From Perognathus longimembris pacificus (taxonomy: Eukaryota; Chordata; Mammalia; Rodentia; Heteromyidae): DNA of 64,000 nt. The notes under the pieces are model-generated. The model saw nothing but the letters and a program-made list of their open reading frames with translations. It did no database searches and had not been told where the DNA came from. The stretch is from positions 75,747,298-75,811,297 of the forward strand of contig NC_063167.1 in assembly GCF_023159225.1 (NCBI RefSeq). Direction: 5' to 3'. This document shows positions 1 to 12,100 of this stretch, one piece after another; within the stretch, counting starts at the first letter, position 1, and each line of letters starts with the position of its first letter. The position numbers and the translations under genes were made by a program.

Positions 1-4
1 TTAC

Positions 5-139
5 CTTCTCTATATCCAGAACCTTATCTTGCATCTCCTTTAGTGCACACTGAGACTCAGCTTCACTCAGTCGGGCCTGGACCAATTCCTTCTCTAGCTG
101 TAGCACAAAATCTTCATTGTAGTGGGAACTGCATTTGTG
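5..139 (-). CDS. EVI5: EVI5 exon M: coiled coil, last exon in window
   Basis: It encodes w492-w536 (135 bp, 45 codons), from [18 protein letters not shown] to [12 protein letters not shown]. The acceptor is ACCTTTAG; the donor G|GTAA is cut by the window edge. Further coiled-coil exons are expected downstream, outside the window. Confidence 0.95.
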
Positions 140-3100
140 CTAAAGGTTACAGACATATATTGAAATTTCAGTGAAGCACGTGAACATGTACATTCAGTAA
201 AAAAAAAAATCTAATTATATAAGCCATGTATTGAGTGCAACCGAACAGTAAAGTGCCTTCTACCCAAGAGTTGCGGCTATTTCACCCAAATTAACTTCCC
301 AACCAATAAATAAAAGAGCCCAGTTCTGATGGCTTTAAAGATGACTAAGCGCCGGTGGCTCATGCCTGTAATATTAGCTACTCAGGAGGCTGAGATTTGA
401 GGATGGAGATTCAAAGCCAACCCACACAGAAAAGGCCATGAGACTCTTATCTCCAATTAACCACCACAAAGCCAGAAGTGGTATTGTGGCTCAAGTGGTA
501 GAGCACTAGCTTTGAGCTGAAGAGCTCAGGGACAGCACTCAGGCCCAGAGTTCAAGTACCACAACCAACAACAACAAAAAGATGACTACACTTCTAGGTA
601 ACTAGATATTATAATAATCAGATCCAGTTCATATAACTCCCCTTTGATCTATCCATCCAGATTTTGTTCTGACTCTATAGATTCCATACAATAGACAGCC
701 TTTAGCTATTTTATGTGTTCACTAATCAAAACTGAGACGAGTTAAGTATAAAATACAAACTTATTTCATATTAATGAAATGAAATATGTGCTCGAGATGT
801 GGCTCAGCGGGAGAGCATCTCTTTTTTTTTTTTTTTTTTTTTTTTTTGGCCAGTCCTGGGCCTTGGACTCAGGGCCTGAGCACTGTCCCTGGCTTCTTCC
901 CGCTCAAGGCTAGCACTCTGCCACTTGAGCCACAGCGCCGCTTCTGGCCGTTTTCTGTATATGTGGTGCTGGGGAATCGAACCTAGGGCCTCGTGTAACC
1001 GAGGCAGGCACTCTTGCCACTAGGCTATATCCCCAGCCCAGAGCATCTCTTTAACATACTCAAGGACCAGGGTTTAATCCCCAGCAATACTACTGAAACA
1101 TTTAAAGTGGTAAAATAACAGTAATTTTTATATTGATTTCATGTTAACATATTTTAAACATATGGAGATAAAAATATTAATTTTTACCTGTTTTGTATTT
1201 TTGTTGGTTCTGGGTCTTGAAAGCACCCAGGCCCTAGACACTTTCCCTGAGTCTCTTTGTGCTCAAGGTTAGCACTCTTAATCACTTGAACCACAATGCC
1301 ACTTCCAGTTTTTGAGTGGTAAATTAGAAATAACAGTCTCACAGGGACTTTTCTGCCCGGGCTGGCTTCAAACCATGATCCTTAGAACTCAACCCCCTGA
1401 GTAGCTAGGATTATAGGCATAAGCCACCAGTGCCAGGCAATTTTTACCTGTTTTAACCAAGTACTATAAACTTTTTAACTGTATAGCACTGATAAGACTA
1501 TAAAAGTGGGCTGGGGATATGGCCTAGTGGCAAGAGTGCCTGCCTCATATACATGAGGCCCTGGGTTCGATTCCCCAGCACCACATATACAAAAAATGGC
1601 CAGAAGTGGCGCTGTGGCTCAAGTGGCAGAGTGCTAGCCTTGAGCAAAAAAAAAAAACAGAAGCCAGGGACAGTGTTCAGGCCCTGAGTCCAAGCCCCAG
1701 GACTGGCAAAAAAACAAAACAAAACAAGACTATAAAAGTACATATTTACTGAAAATTTTATTTTAATGCATTAGAAATCAAAACAGGACACTAAATATAA
1801 GGTGAACTATGTTAAAACCTAAACTAACAAAATTATATTTGTCTTAGAAGTATACAGTTCTTTGACAGAAAATATGAAAATAATTACCAGAAGCAGAGAA
1901 AAGGCTGATGCTACACAGAGAAGTTAGTCACAGACCTTCCCAGTTCTTTTTCTACACTATGATATGAGTAACAATGCAACCATTCAAATCTTCTTTAATC
2001 CAGCTCATACAAAAAGTTTAGTGCAAAACAAAACACAACAGTAAATCCAGTGTGCTGCCTTCACCTATAATCCAAGCACTCACAGGCAGGAAGACTGTGA
2101 ATTCCAAGTCAGCCTGGGCTATGTAATGAAAAAAAAAAAAAAAACTTTCTAAAACAGTTTGTCATTTCACATTTCATTCAAGTAGTAAAGAGGCAACTTA
2201 AAACTTCAAAATAGTCATAGAAAAGAACCTCCTAAGAATTAATACAAGTAAAGAATGGCTCTGAAGGGAAAGGGGGAGGAGAGAGGGGGGTATGAGGGAC
2301 AAGGTAACAAACAGTACAAGCAATGTATCCAATGCCTAACGTATGAAACTGTAACCTCTCTGTACATCAATTTGATAATAAAAATTTGTTTGTGTGTGTG
2401 TGTGTTTTTTTTTTTGGGGGGGGGGGGACCAGTCCTGGGGCTTGGACTCAGGGTCTGAGCACTGTCCCAGGCTTCTTTTTGCTCAAGGCTAGCACTCTGC
2501 CACTTGAGCCACAGCACCGCTTCTGGCCGTTTTCTGTTTATGTGGTACTGGGGAATTGAACCCAGGGCCTCATGTATACAAGGCAAGCACTCTTGCCACT
2601 AGGCCATATCCCCAGCCCCGATAATAAAAATTTGAAAAAAAAGAATGGCTCTGTTTTTCAATAAAAACATATGGAACAAGTCAGACATGGTGGCTCAAGC
2701 CTGAATCCAAGGTAAAGAAAAGTGATTGCAGTTCAAGGCTAATGCAGACAAGAAGCAATTTCTGAGGCTCCATCTCAGCCAAAGGCTGGCAGTGGCATGC
2801 ACCAGTCATCCTCAGCAACATGAGGACACACAAGCACACAAAGAGGATTGCAGTCCAAGAGGACTGACCCAGGCATAAACCAAGACCTTAACTCAAAAAT
2901 AGCCAGACGCTGGTGGCTCACGCCCGTGATCCTAGCTACTCAGGAGACTGAGATCTGAGTATCGAGGTTCAAAGCCAACCAGAGCAGGAAAGTCTGTGAG
3001 ACTCTTAGCTCCAATTAACCACCAGAAAACCAGAAGTGGTGATGTGGCTCAAGTAGTAGAGCATTAGCCTTGAGCAGAAGAGCTCAGGGACAGTGCTCAG

Positions 3101-6100
3101 GCCCAGAGTTCGAGTCCCATGACCGACAAAAAACAAATAAAAACAAAACTAACCAATTCAAAAAAAGGGGTGCAGCAAGACTCAAGAGGTACAGTGCTTA
3201 CTAAGCAAAGTGTACAGACCCTGAGTTCAGTCCCTAGTATCACCAAAGGCATGGGGGTTGGGGGGGGACAAAATGGATGTCAAATTAAACAATTAAAGTC
3301 AATAAAACACAGTAAGCTCCTACCCTAGTTACTTCAAAAGATGTCCAAATGGAGACTTTAATTCAATGAACTACACATTACTCGTAGTGACTTTACACTA
3401 TTAAAACAATACTTCAAAACAGGTGACAGGTGTATCACCTTGGCAAATACTTACCTTATCCAAACTAGAGGTAACATAATTTGTTTGACGAGAGTATAGC
3501 TACTTGATGGGCAGTTCCAGAATTGATTACTCTTAACCTAAACCCCTGATAACTTTAGTCTAGGTGCTGTTTGCCAACATCCTCTATTAGGATGATCCCT
3601 AAGAAAACATCAAACTCAAATGGACCACTTCAGAATGGAATCTTTGATCTGGTACAGATTATTTCAACTGTATACCAAAAAAAAAAGCCTAAAAAACTAT
3701 TGGACCATGTTTGTGAGTGTCTGAGTGTTGGTACTTGAATTCAGGACCTTACACCTTACACTCTTGCTCAGATTTTTTGTCCACAGCTGGTACTTTACCA
3801 CGTGGCATTTTACCACATCTCCAGTAGAGCATTCTGCTGCTTAACTGTAGATAATCCTAAGGACTTTTCTGCCTAGACTTTCTTTTTTTTGGCCAGTCCT
3901 GGGGCTTGGACTCAGGGCCTGAGCTCTGTCCCTGGCTTCTTTTTTTGCTCAAGGCTAGCACTCTGCCACTTGAGCCAAAGCGCCACTTCTGGCCATTTTT
4001 TTCTGTATATGTGGTGCTGGGGAATCGAACCCAGGACTTCATGTATAGGAGGCAAGCACTCTAGCCACTAGGCCATATCCCCAACCCCTCTGCCTAGACT
4101 TTCTACACACCATGATCCTCAGATCTCAGTCTCCTAGGTGGATAGGATTACAGGTGTGAGCCACCAGTACCTAACTCAAGAACAAGTTTTTATTAGTAAC
4201 ATTTATAAAAAACTAAAATGCTTCCTTAACATGTTACTCTGGATAGTGTGTGTGTGTGTGTGTATGTGTGTGTGTGTGTGTGTATGTGTGTATGCTCTAA
4301 AATATATTATCTTTTTTTTTTTTTTTTTGCCAGTCCTGGGCCTTGGTCTCAGGGCCTGAGCACTGTCCCTGGCTTCTTTTTGCTCAAGGCTAGCACTCTG
4401 CCAGTTGAGCCGCAGCGCCACTTCTGGCCATTTTCTGTATATGTGGTGCTGGGGAATCGAACCCAGGGCTTCTTGTGTATGAGGCAAGCGCTCTTGCCAC
4501 TAGGCCATATCCCCAGCCCAAAATATATTATCTTAGGTTCTAGATTTTAATGCCTATTTTTAATGCCTTGTTCTTAGTAGGTCTATCTTTCTCTCCGTAA
4601 CACTTAAGGCTAGCTTTTGTTAGCTCTTTGCTCATGATGCCCTACCTCTACTATAATCAGTTCCCTGTTATACTCTCTCCAATAATGTTTTTACCCTGGA
4701 AGTCAGACACTTCTTTAAGAATAAAACTCACTTGTCTAAAACAAATGGAAAAGAATCATACTAATAATCTCTCTTCTACAAAGCACTCTTTTAAATCTAC
4801 AGTTATTTTTATGATCAGTAAGAGATCACACTGTGCCCTATACAATTACTATTCTTAGCAGCTTTAGTATCTTTTCTTTTTTTCTTGTTGGCAGCACTGG
4901 GGTTTGAACTCAGGGCCTTAAGCATGTTATGCAGGCTCTCTATCACTTGAGTCATATCCCTAACCCTTTTCTTTTTAAATTTTAAAATTAAGAGAAGACA
5001 TCTTGTACAAAATAGTGAGTTTCATAATGATATTTCCACATGTTAAGAATGTACTTTGATACCATTCAATATATTTTCCCCTCCTTTGTCTTCCTCTCCC
5101 ACCTCCTTCTACTGTCTCCTCTTAAAGCAGTCAAACCATGATCTTCTGGAACTCAAACTCCTGATTAGCTTGGACATCAGGCATGAGCCATCAGTGCTCA
5201 GCACTACGTTGCCACTTCAATCCATAGTGCCTAAAGTTACCTAAAACCCTACTTTTTAATCATGTTAAATTAAAAGCTTGTGATTTTCTTCTCTTGTTCA
5301 AGAGACAAGTTTTAAATTCCATATTTTAAAATGTTATTTTTTGGGGCTGGGGATATAGCCTAGTGGCAAGAGTGCCTGCCTCGGATACACGAGGCCCTAG
5401 GTTCGGTTCCCCAGCACCACATATACAGAAAATGGCCAGAAGCGGCGCTGTGGCTCAAGTGGCGGAGTGCTAGCCTTGAGCAAAAAAGGAAGCCAGGGAC
5501 AGTGCTCAGGCCCTGAGTCCAAGGCCCAGGACTGGCCAAAAAAAAAAAAAAAATGTTATTTTTTATAGCCCCCTTGTTCCTCAACCCAATGCAACCTAAC
5601 TTTGTCTTCATCCTCAATAAAACTTCTAATCGCGGGCTGGGAATATGGCCTAGTGGCAAGAGTGCTTGCCTCGTATACATGAAGCCCTGGGTTCGATCCC
5701 CCAGCACCACATATATAGAAAAATGGCCAAAAGTGGCGCTGTGGCTCAAATGGCAGAGTGCTAGCTTTGAGCAAAAAGAAGCCAGGGGCAGTGCTCAGAC
5801 CCTGAGTCCAAGGCCCAGGACTGGAAAAAAAACAAAAAAAAAAAAAACTTCTAATCGCTAATAATATCAATATTCAATAACATGAAAATCTAATGGAACT
5901 GGGCACCAGTAACTCATGACTGTAATCTTAGCTATGGGGTGAGATCTGCGGATAGAGTTTGAAACCAAACCCAGCAGTTAAGTCCTTGAGATTCTTATCT
6001 CCAATTAACTACCAAAAAGGCAGAAGTAGAGCACCAGTCGAGCACAAAAGCTCAGGGACAGCCCCTAGGTCCTGAGTCCAAGCCCCAAGAACAGCACACA

Positions 6101-9100
6101 CATGCCCCCCCCCCCCAAAAAAAAAACCACGCAAAGTTCTTTTATTCAGCCTTCACTGGAAAAGTCTGACATTTAACACAACTCATAAACTGACACACTG
6201 AATTGAAATCCCTTTGTACAACAACTTCAGGATAATTTAAAAGAAAAAACAAACTCCCTTCTACTCAAACCTTTCCCATCAACCCCAAAACCCTAGCAAT
6301 TTCTCTTCGGTTATCTTGGAAATTTGCTCCTCTCTGTCTTCATTATTTGTATTCATGGTCTTCATCTCTCTCTTTGAACTACTACAGTGCTCTCACATAT
6401 ATCTCCTGCTATAGTAACAATGTATTATTATTTAATATTTTATGTTATCTCTTGAACTAGATTGTTATAAATAAAGGGTATTTTTTAAATTCCACCATCT
6501 GGGACTACGTAGGTATTTCTGACTACTGTTTTTCACTTGAGGAGGTTGGGATTCCATGCTTATTAATATAAACGCATTAATGAAACATATGTAAGCACTG
6601 ATGTTCTATAATATTCAGAATGAGGCTAACTCCATTAAGCTAATTTTGCTTCATTATAAAAATTTCCCATACAGCAACAACCCTATCTGATTTTGTCCAT
6701 ATCTATTTTTATTGATAACAAAATGAAGTTTCACTAGGACCAAACCTTGTAGTACTGTGAATGTACTTGGTACTCAAGGCCTGCTAGACAAGCACTCTAA
6801 CACTTGAGCCATCTCCCTAGCTCTTTTCCGTGAAGAAGTCAGCTCTTGATCCTCCTGTTTCCACTTCCCAAATTATCTGTGAGTACAGTATGGACCACTA
6901 TACCTGGCAATGGCCAATACTTAATGGGAAAATATTCCAAGGGACCTGACCTCCCTTGGCTTTCTTGCTTGTGGTTAGTGCTATTGCACTTGAATCATGC
7001 CTCCAGCTTTTTACTGGAGATAAAAAAAAGTCTAATGAACTTTTCTGCTCAGGCTGGCTTCAAACTGTGACCCTCCAGGAGGCAGCTTCCTGAATAGCCA
7101 GGATTGTAGACATGAACCACCAGCACCAGGCTGTAGACCTGCTAATTTAGTCTATTGCAAAATTTACTGTCAATTTTAGCTCCTTGAAAATTTGTTTCTG
7201 TTATTAGCAATACATATCATTGGCCGAGCAAAATGGTAGAGACTGTGTTAAGGAAATAATATTAACATGGGGCTGGTAATATGGCCTAGTGGCAAGAGTG
7301 CTTGCCTCCTACACATGAAGCTCTCGGTTCGATTCCCCAGCACCACATATATGGAAAATGGCCAGAAGGGGCACTGTGGCTCAGGTGGCAGAGTGCTAGC
7401 CTTGAGAGGGAAGAAGCCAGGGACAGTGCTCAGGCCCTGAGTCCAAGGCCCAGGACTGGCCAAAAAAAGAGAAAGAATATTAACATTAATCCTATCATGT
7501 ATTGAGCCTCACAGGGCAAACATTACTTTATAAAGTATCAGCTCATTGGAGACTCAACAATCACCTACTATACTAACTAGCTGCTATTACACACGGGGCA
7601 AACAAAGAGGTTAAATATATCACAGAGGCTAAATAACTTGTCCAAGGACATATAACCAATAAATGGCAAGAATAACATTAAAATAGCAATGTGAAAGATG
7701 GGGCTATGGCTCATGACTTAACATGAAACTAGTTAAAACAGTTTCAGTGTCTTATTCTGTACAAAAAGAAAGTTTTATACCTCATGTTTCAATGTTTATG
7801 ACAATGATGGCACTGTAATACCTATTGAGCTTGCTACACACCAGGCATATAATAAGCACTTATGTATTCTAACCTAATCTTCACTACATCTACTACTTCA
7901 CTAATAAATTAATGAGTATCTACAAGGTCAAACAGTACCTAGGTATTGCTGCTGTTACAAAGCCCAAAATGTCATACTTAATTGGTAATGCATAATATTA
8001 GCTGGGTACAGTGACTCATAATTCTACCACTAGCTACTCTACTCAAAAGGCAAGCCTAGCAAAAATTCACAAGATCCCTTCAAAACTAATAGTTAAGTAC
8101 AGTACAGTGGCCTATACTTATCATCCTAATAAGTCTAAATTTCTTTTTTGGTAGTACTGAAGTAGTAGTTCACGACCTGATACAGCACTTGAGTCATGCC
8201 TCCAGTTTGTTACTGGAGATAAAAAGTCTCATGAACTTTTCTGCTCAAGCTGGCTTCAAACTGTGACCCACTCCAGGATGTAGCTTTCTAAGTAGCCAGG
8301 ATTACAGGCATGAAATTTTGCTGGGCTGAGATGAAGAGAATCATGATTTCAGGCCAGGCTGGGCAAAAAGAGTTCACAGATTCCATTTCAACATATATAT
8401 AGTACTAGAATTTGAACTCTTGCACTTGTGTGACAAGTACTTTACTGCTACTGCTGGGCTTTGTGCATCAAGCCCTTTTGTGCATTAGTTATTCTGAGAT
8501 AGAGCCTTGCGTTTTTAGTGGGTGGTTGGCCAGGGCTTGTACCTGTTCCTATTTTAGGATTCCTGACATAGCTAAGAAGCCAGGCCTGTACCACTGTGCC
8601 TGCCCATAGCCTGCAAAGATGAAGACAGAGTCTGTCTTTCCTTTCCCTCCCAAGCCCCTGCTTGCAATGCATGTAGGGACTCAATTCTCTCCTATACTTT
8701 TACTTCTAAATCTTCTTCAACTCCTCAAGCAGTATTGCCTCTGCACTGTGGAAGCAATCTCAGTATCAATGGCGAGTCCTCCTTGCCCTCATTGCCTGAC
8801 TTCTCCTGTCAGGTGTGACGGCACTTGACTACAATCCCAACATTTGGAAGGTAGAGGCAGGAGGATTGTGTGTTTAGGGCAAGCCTGCAGTACAGAGCAA
8901 AATCCTGTCCCCCAGCAAAATTAAAATAAAACAACAACAAAAATGAAGCTTCTTTATAAAATAAACTAAGAGCTAGGTTTCATTTTGGGGGGGGGTGGGG
9001 TTGGGAGAAGGAGGTGGTCTAATTGTGTAGCTCAGGCTAGCTTTGAGTCTGCTATGTGGCCCAGGATGACCTCAAATGTACAACCCTCCAGCCTCATAGT

Positions 9101-12100
9101 CTTATAAAAAAGTTTCTAGTACAGTGTTTTTCATATTCAAATTAGTAACTTGATCATACATGCCTCTGTTTTTGCCAAAAGACAACAGAAACATTATGGT
9201 GGCACTTATGTAAGCCTACATAATGAATGACTTTCCTACACTTATAGCAAGTTCTGGCCAAGCATCACTTCATGTTTGTTTATATAACAGCAACCTTATT
9301 CAAATGAAAATGACAGAAGAGTTTTTAATATACTAAGTGTAGTCTGCCTTCTCAATCTCATGTTCTCAAAAAAAAGTCTCAGGGACTTTTTGGGGGGGGG
9401 GGGCTGGGTTCAAACCTCAAACCTCAAATCCAAGCCTCTTGAGTAGCTAAGATTAAGTGCCCAGCTCTATTTTTCCTTTTATGCTTTGGTATCATTAGTA
9501 TTTCATAGAAAGGCAGAATAAAGGATTTGAGTTCTGGCCTTTTTAGTATCTACTGTGTTATTACTCTCATTTTTCTTAGCTATCTTCAATAGTAATAGAA
9601 AAATATACATATTATGTGGACTGGGAATGTTGCTTAGTGGTAGAGTGCTTGCCTAGCATGCATGAAGTCCTGGGTTCGATTCCTTAGTACCACATAGAAA
9701 AGGCTAGAAGTGGCACTGTGGCTCAAGTGGTAGAGTGCTAGTCTTGAGCAAAGGAAATTAAGGGACAGTGCCCAAACCCTGAGTTTAAATCCCAGGACTG
9801 GCAATAAAAAAAAAGAAAGGAAGAAAAATACATATTATGGCTCTTTCAATTCCCTCTTTTGTGTGTGTGTGGGGGGGGTAGGGAGCAGTACTGAGGATTA
9901 ATCTCAGAACCTTGCACTTGTTAGGAAGGTGTTATAACACTTGAGCCATGCCTCACTCCTTTATTTATTCATTATTTTCATGTAGGTTCTCTTTATGCCC
10001 AGGGTCAGCCTGGGACATGATCCTCCTACTTCAGCATTCCCCTCTCTCTCTGGGAATGGCAGGTAGTAGCACTGCATGCATTCACTGCACTTGCTCCATA
10101 GCTGGGAAAACAGGTGAGGACTACCACATCCCATCCCTGGTTAAGATGGAGGCTCAGGGGCTGGGGATATAGCCTAGTGGCAAGAGTGCCTGCCTCGGAC
10201 ACACGAGGCTCTAGGTTCGATTCCCCAGCACCACATATACAGAAAACGGCCAGAAGCGGCGCTGTGGCTCAAGTGGCAGAGTGCTAGCCTTGAGCGGGAA
10301 GAAGCCAGGGACAGTGCTCAGGCCCTGAGTCCAAGGCCCAGGACTGGCCAAAAAAAAAAAAAAAAAGATGGAGGCTCAGAAGCTTTTATGCCTGGGCTTG
10401 CCTGGTATCAGGATCCTAGATCTACCCCACAAGCTGCTGGGACCACCGAGCCACTAGACCTGGCTCATTTTTTTTCTTTTCTGGCTCTTTTTTCTTTTAG
10501 GCTTCCAAGTTTTGTACATAGGCAATGATTTTTTTTAATTTTACTGAATAAAACTAATGTCCAACTTTACAGTCATTCTATTTATCTTCCAGACCTGTTT
10601 TGCATTCTAAATTCAACAACTCTTCCAACCTACTCCCATTATAATCCAATTCCTACTTGAAAAAACAGAAAAAAAGGAAATAACTTTTGTTGGGCTTTTC
10701 ATTTCAACCCTCAAAGTCCCGATTAAGATAATGCAAATATGAATTTGGCAGTGGAAAATTATGACAAAATCAAGATACCCAAAACTAGTTATAAAATCAG
10801 CACCCGTTTAGAACCATAGGTTAACACAACTTTTTTAAAGGATTAATTGTTCTCCTCTTGATAATAGTTCTCCTCTTAAAAAATGTAACCATACAATTTA
10901 TAATTCAATGTTGTGATATAGAAGTCTATGTAAGCTGTACTTCATAAATAAATTGCCACATGATCAAAGATGATTACATGCTAAATGTTGGGTAATATTT
11001 CATCTGTACAATGAACAAAACCTAACAAGGAGGTCTGATACATAGTGCTTATTTTGTATGACTTTGAACATAACATAAGGGAAGAAAGTATTACCTAGTT
11101 CTAACAAAACTGTGTCGAAAAAGTAAAAAAAGAACAAGGAGTCTTTAGGCCACAGTAAGACCCCTATGTATTACAGAACATAAATGATTTAAGAATTCAA
11201 TTAAAGAAGAAAAGTAGTAAAACAAGAGCACAGAAGATGTGCTTTAAAAAAACAAAACTGGTTTATAAAGGGGAAGGGATGAGAATAGTGAGAAAGGCAC
11301 TAGCAGACTCCTTACCCATTGTTGCTGGTGCTGGAGCTTCCTGATGGTATTCTCAGCGTGCTCCAGCTTAGCACTGGCCTCATCACTCTGCTGTTTGATG
11401 GTGGCCAACTCCCGTTTTATGAGGTAGTTTTCCTCAGCCTCCTGGGCTCTTGTCACTTGTCCCTTAGGACATAATTTTTATGTGTGTGTAAAGCAATTTA
11501 GAATAGATTCAAGAAAGACTGCCTTTTGTGAGGTTTAGTTATTTATTTTGCCATGTTAAAAAAATCACCTGAGAAAACAGAACAGCCTAGGTAATGATAA
11601 GCTAGCAATGTGTTATTGCTCCAGCAAATTTGGGAAAACGAAATGAAAAGTTCATTTCTTAAGAATAATTCTTTTCTCAATTAAAAATTCAGTGCATGCA
11701 GTATTATTGAGTTGTACATGCAGGACTAAAAGTTTTAATATAATGGTTAATGTTCACAGAATCCACTGTCATTTTGAAATAATTACTTTAAAAAATAAGG
11801 TTAGCTTTAAAACGTGCAAAAAGTGCCTATTTGAATGAACCAAAGTAACCGTCATCCAAAATTAAGCTTATCCCCATATACCACCCAAAAATTAATTATA
11901 GCAAAATGCATGTAAAACTGCATGCATTAAAAATACAAACTTCTAGGTTCAGAACTGTCCTTAGAAGTAAAGTTAGAGAAAATGCTTTTAAAAAAAAAAA
12001 CCCAAAACAAAAAAAATTATACCTGTATCAATCTATCTGCCAAGGAAGCACTTTCCTACAAAGGGAAAAATTCAGATAGTAATATAAGAGAAAGGAAAAT

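Noticed and set aside
1508..1580. IDL left monomer as a tRNA-Ala gene
   Set aside because: Box A and box B motifs are kept, but the sequence continues into the Geo monomer with an A tail and TSD, so it is a SINE and not a tRNA gene.
5360..5870. Overlapping frames of 100-129 codons on both strands
   Set aside because: Both are read through two neighbouring IDL-Geo copies; the peptides recur at dozens of other SINEs.
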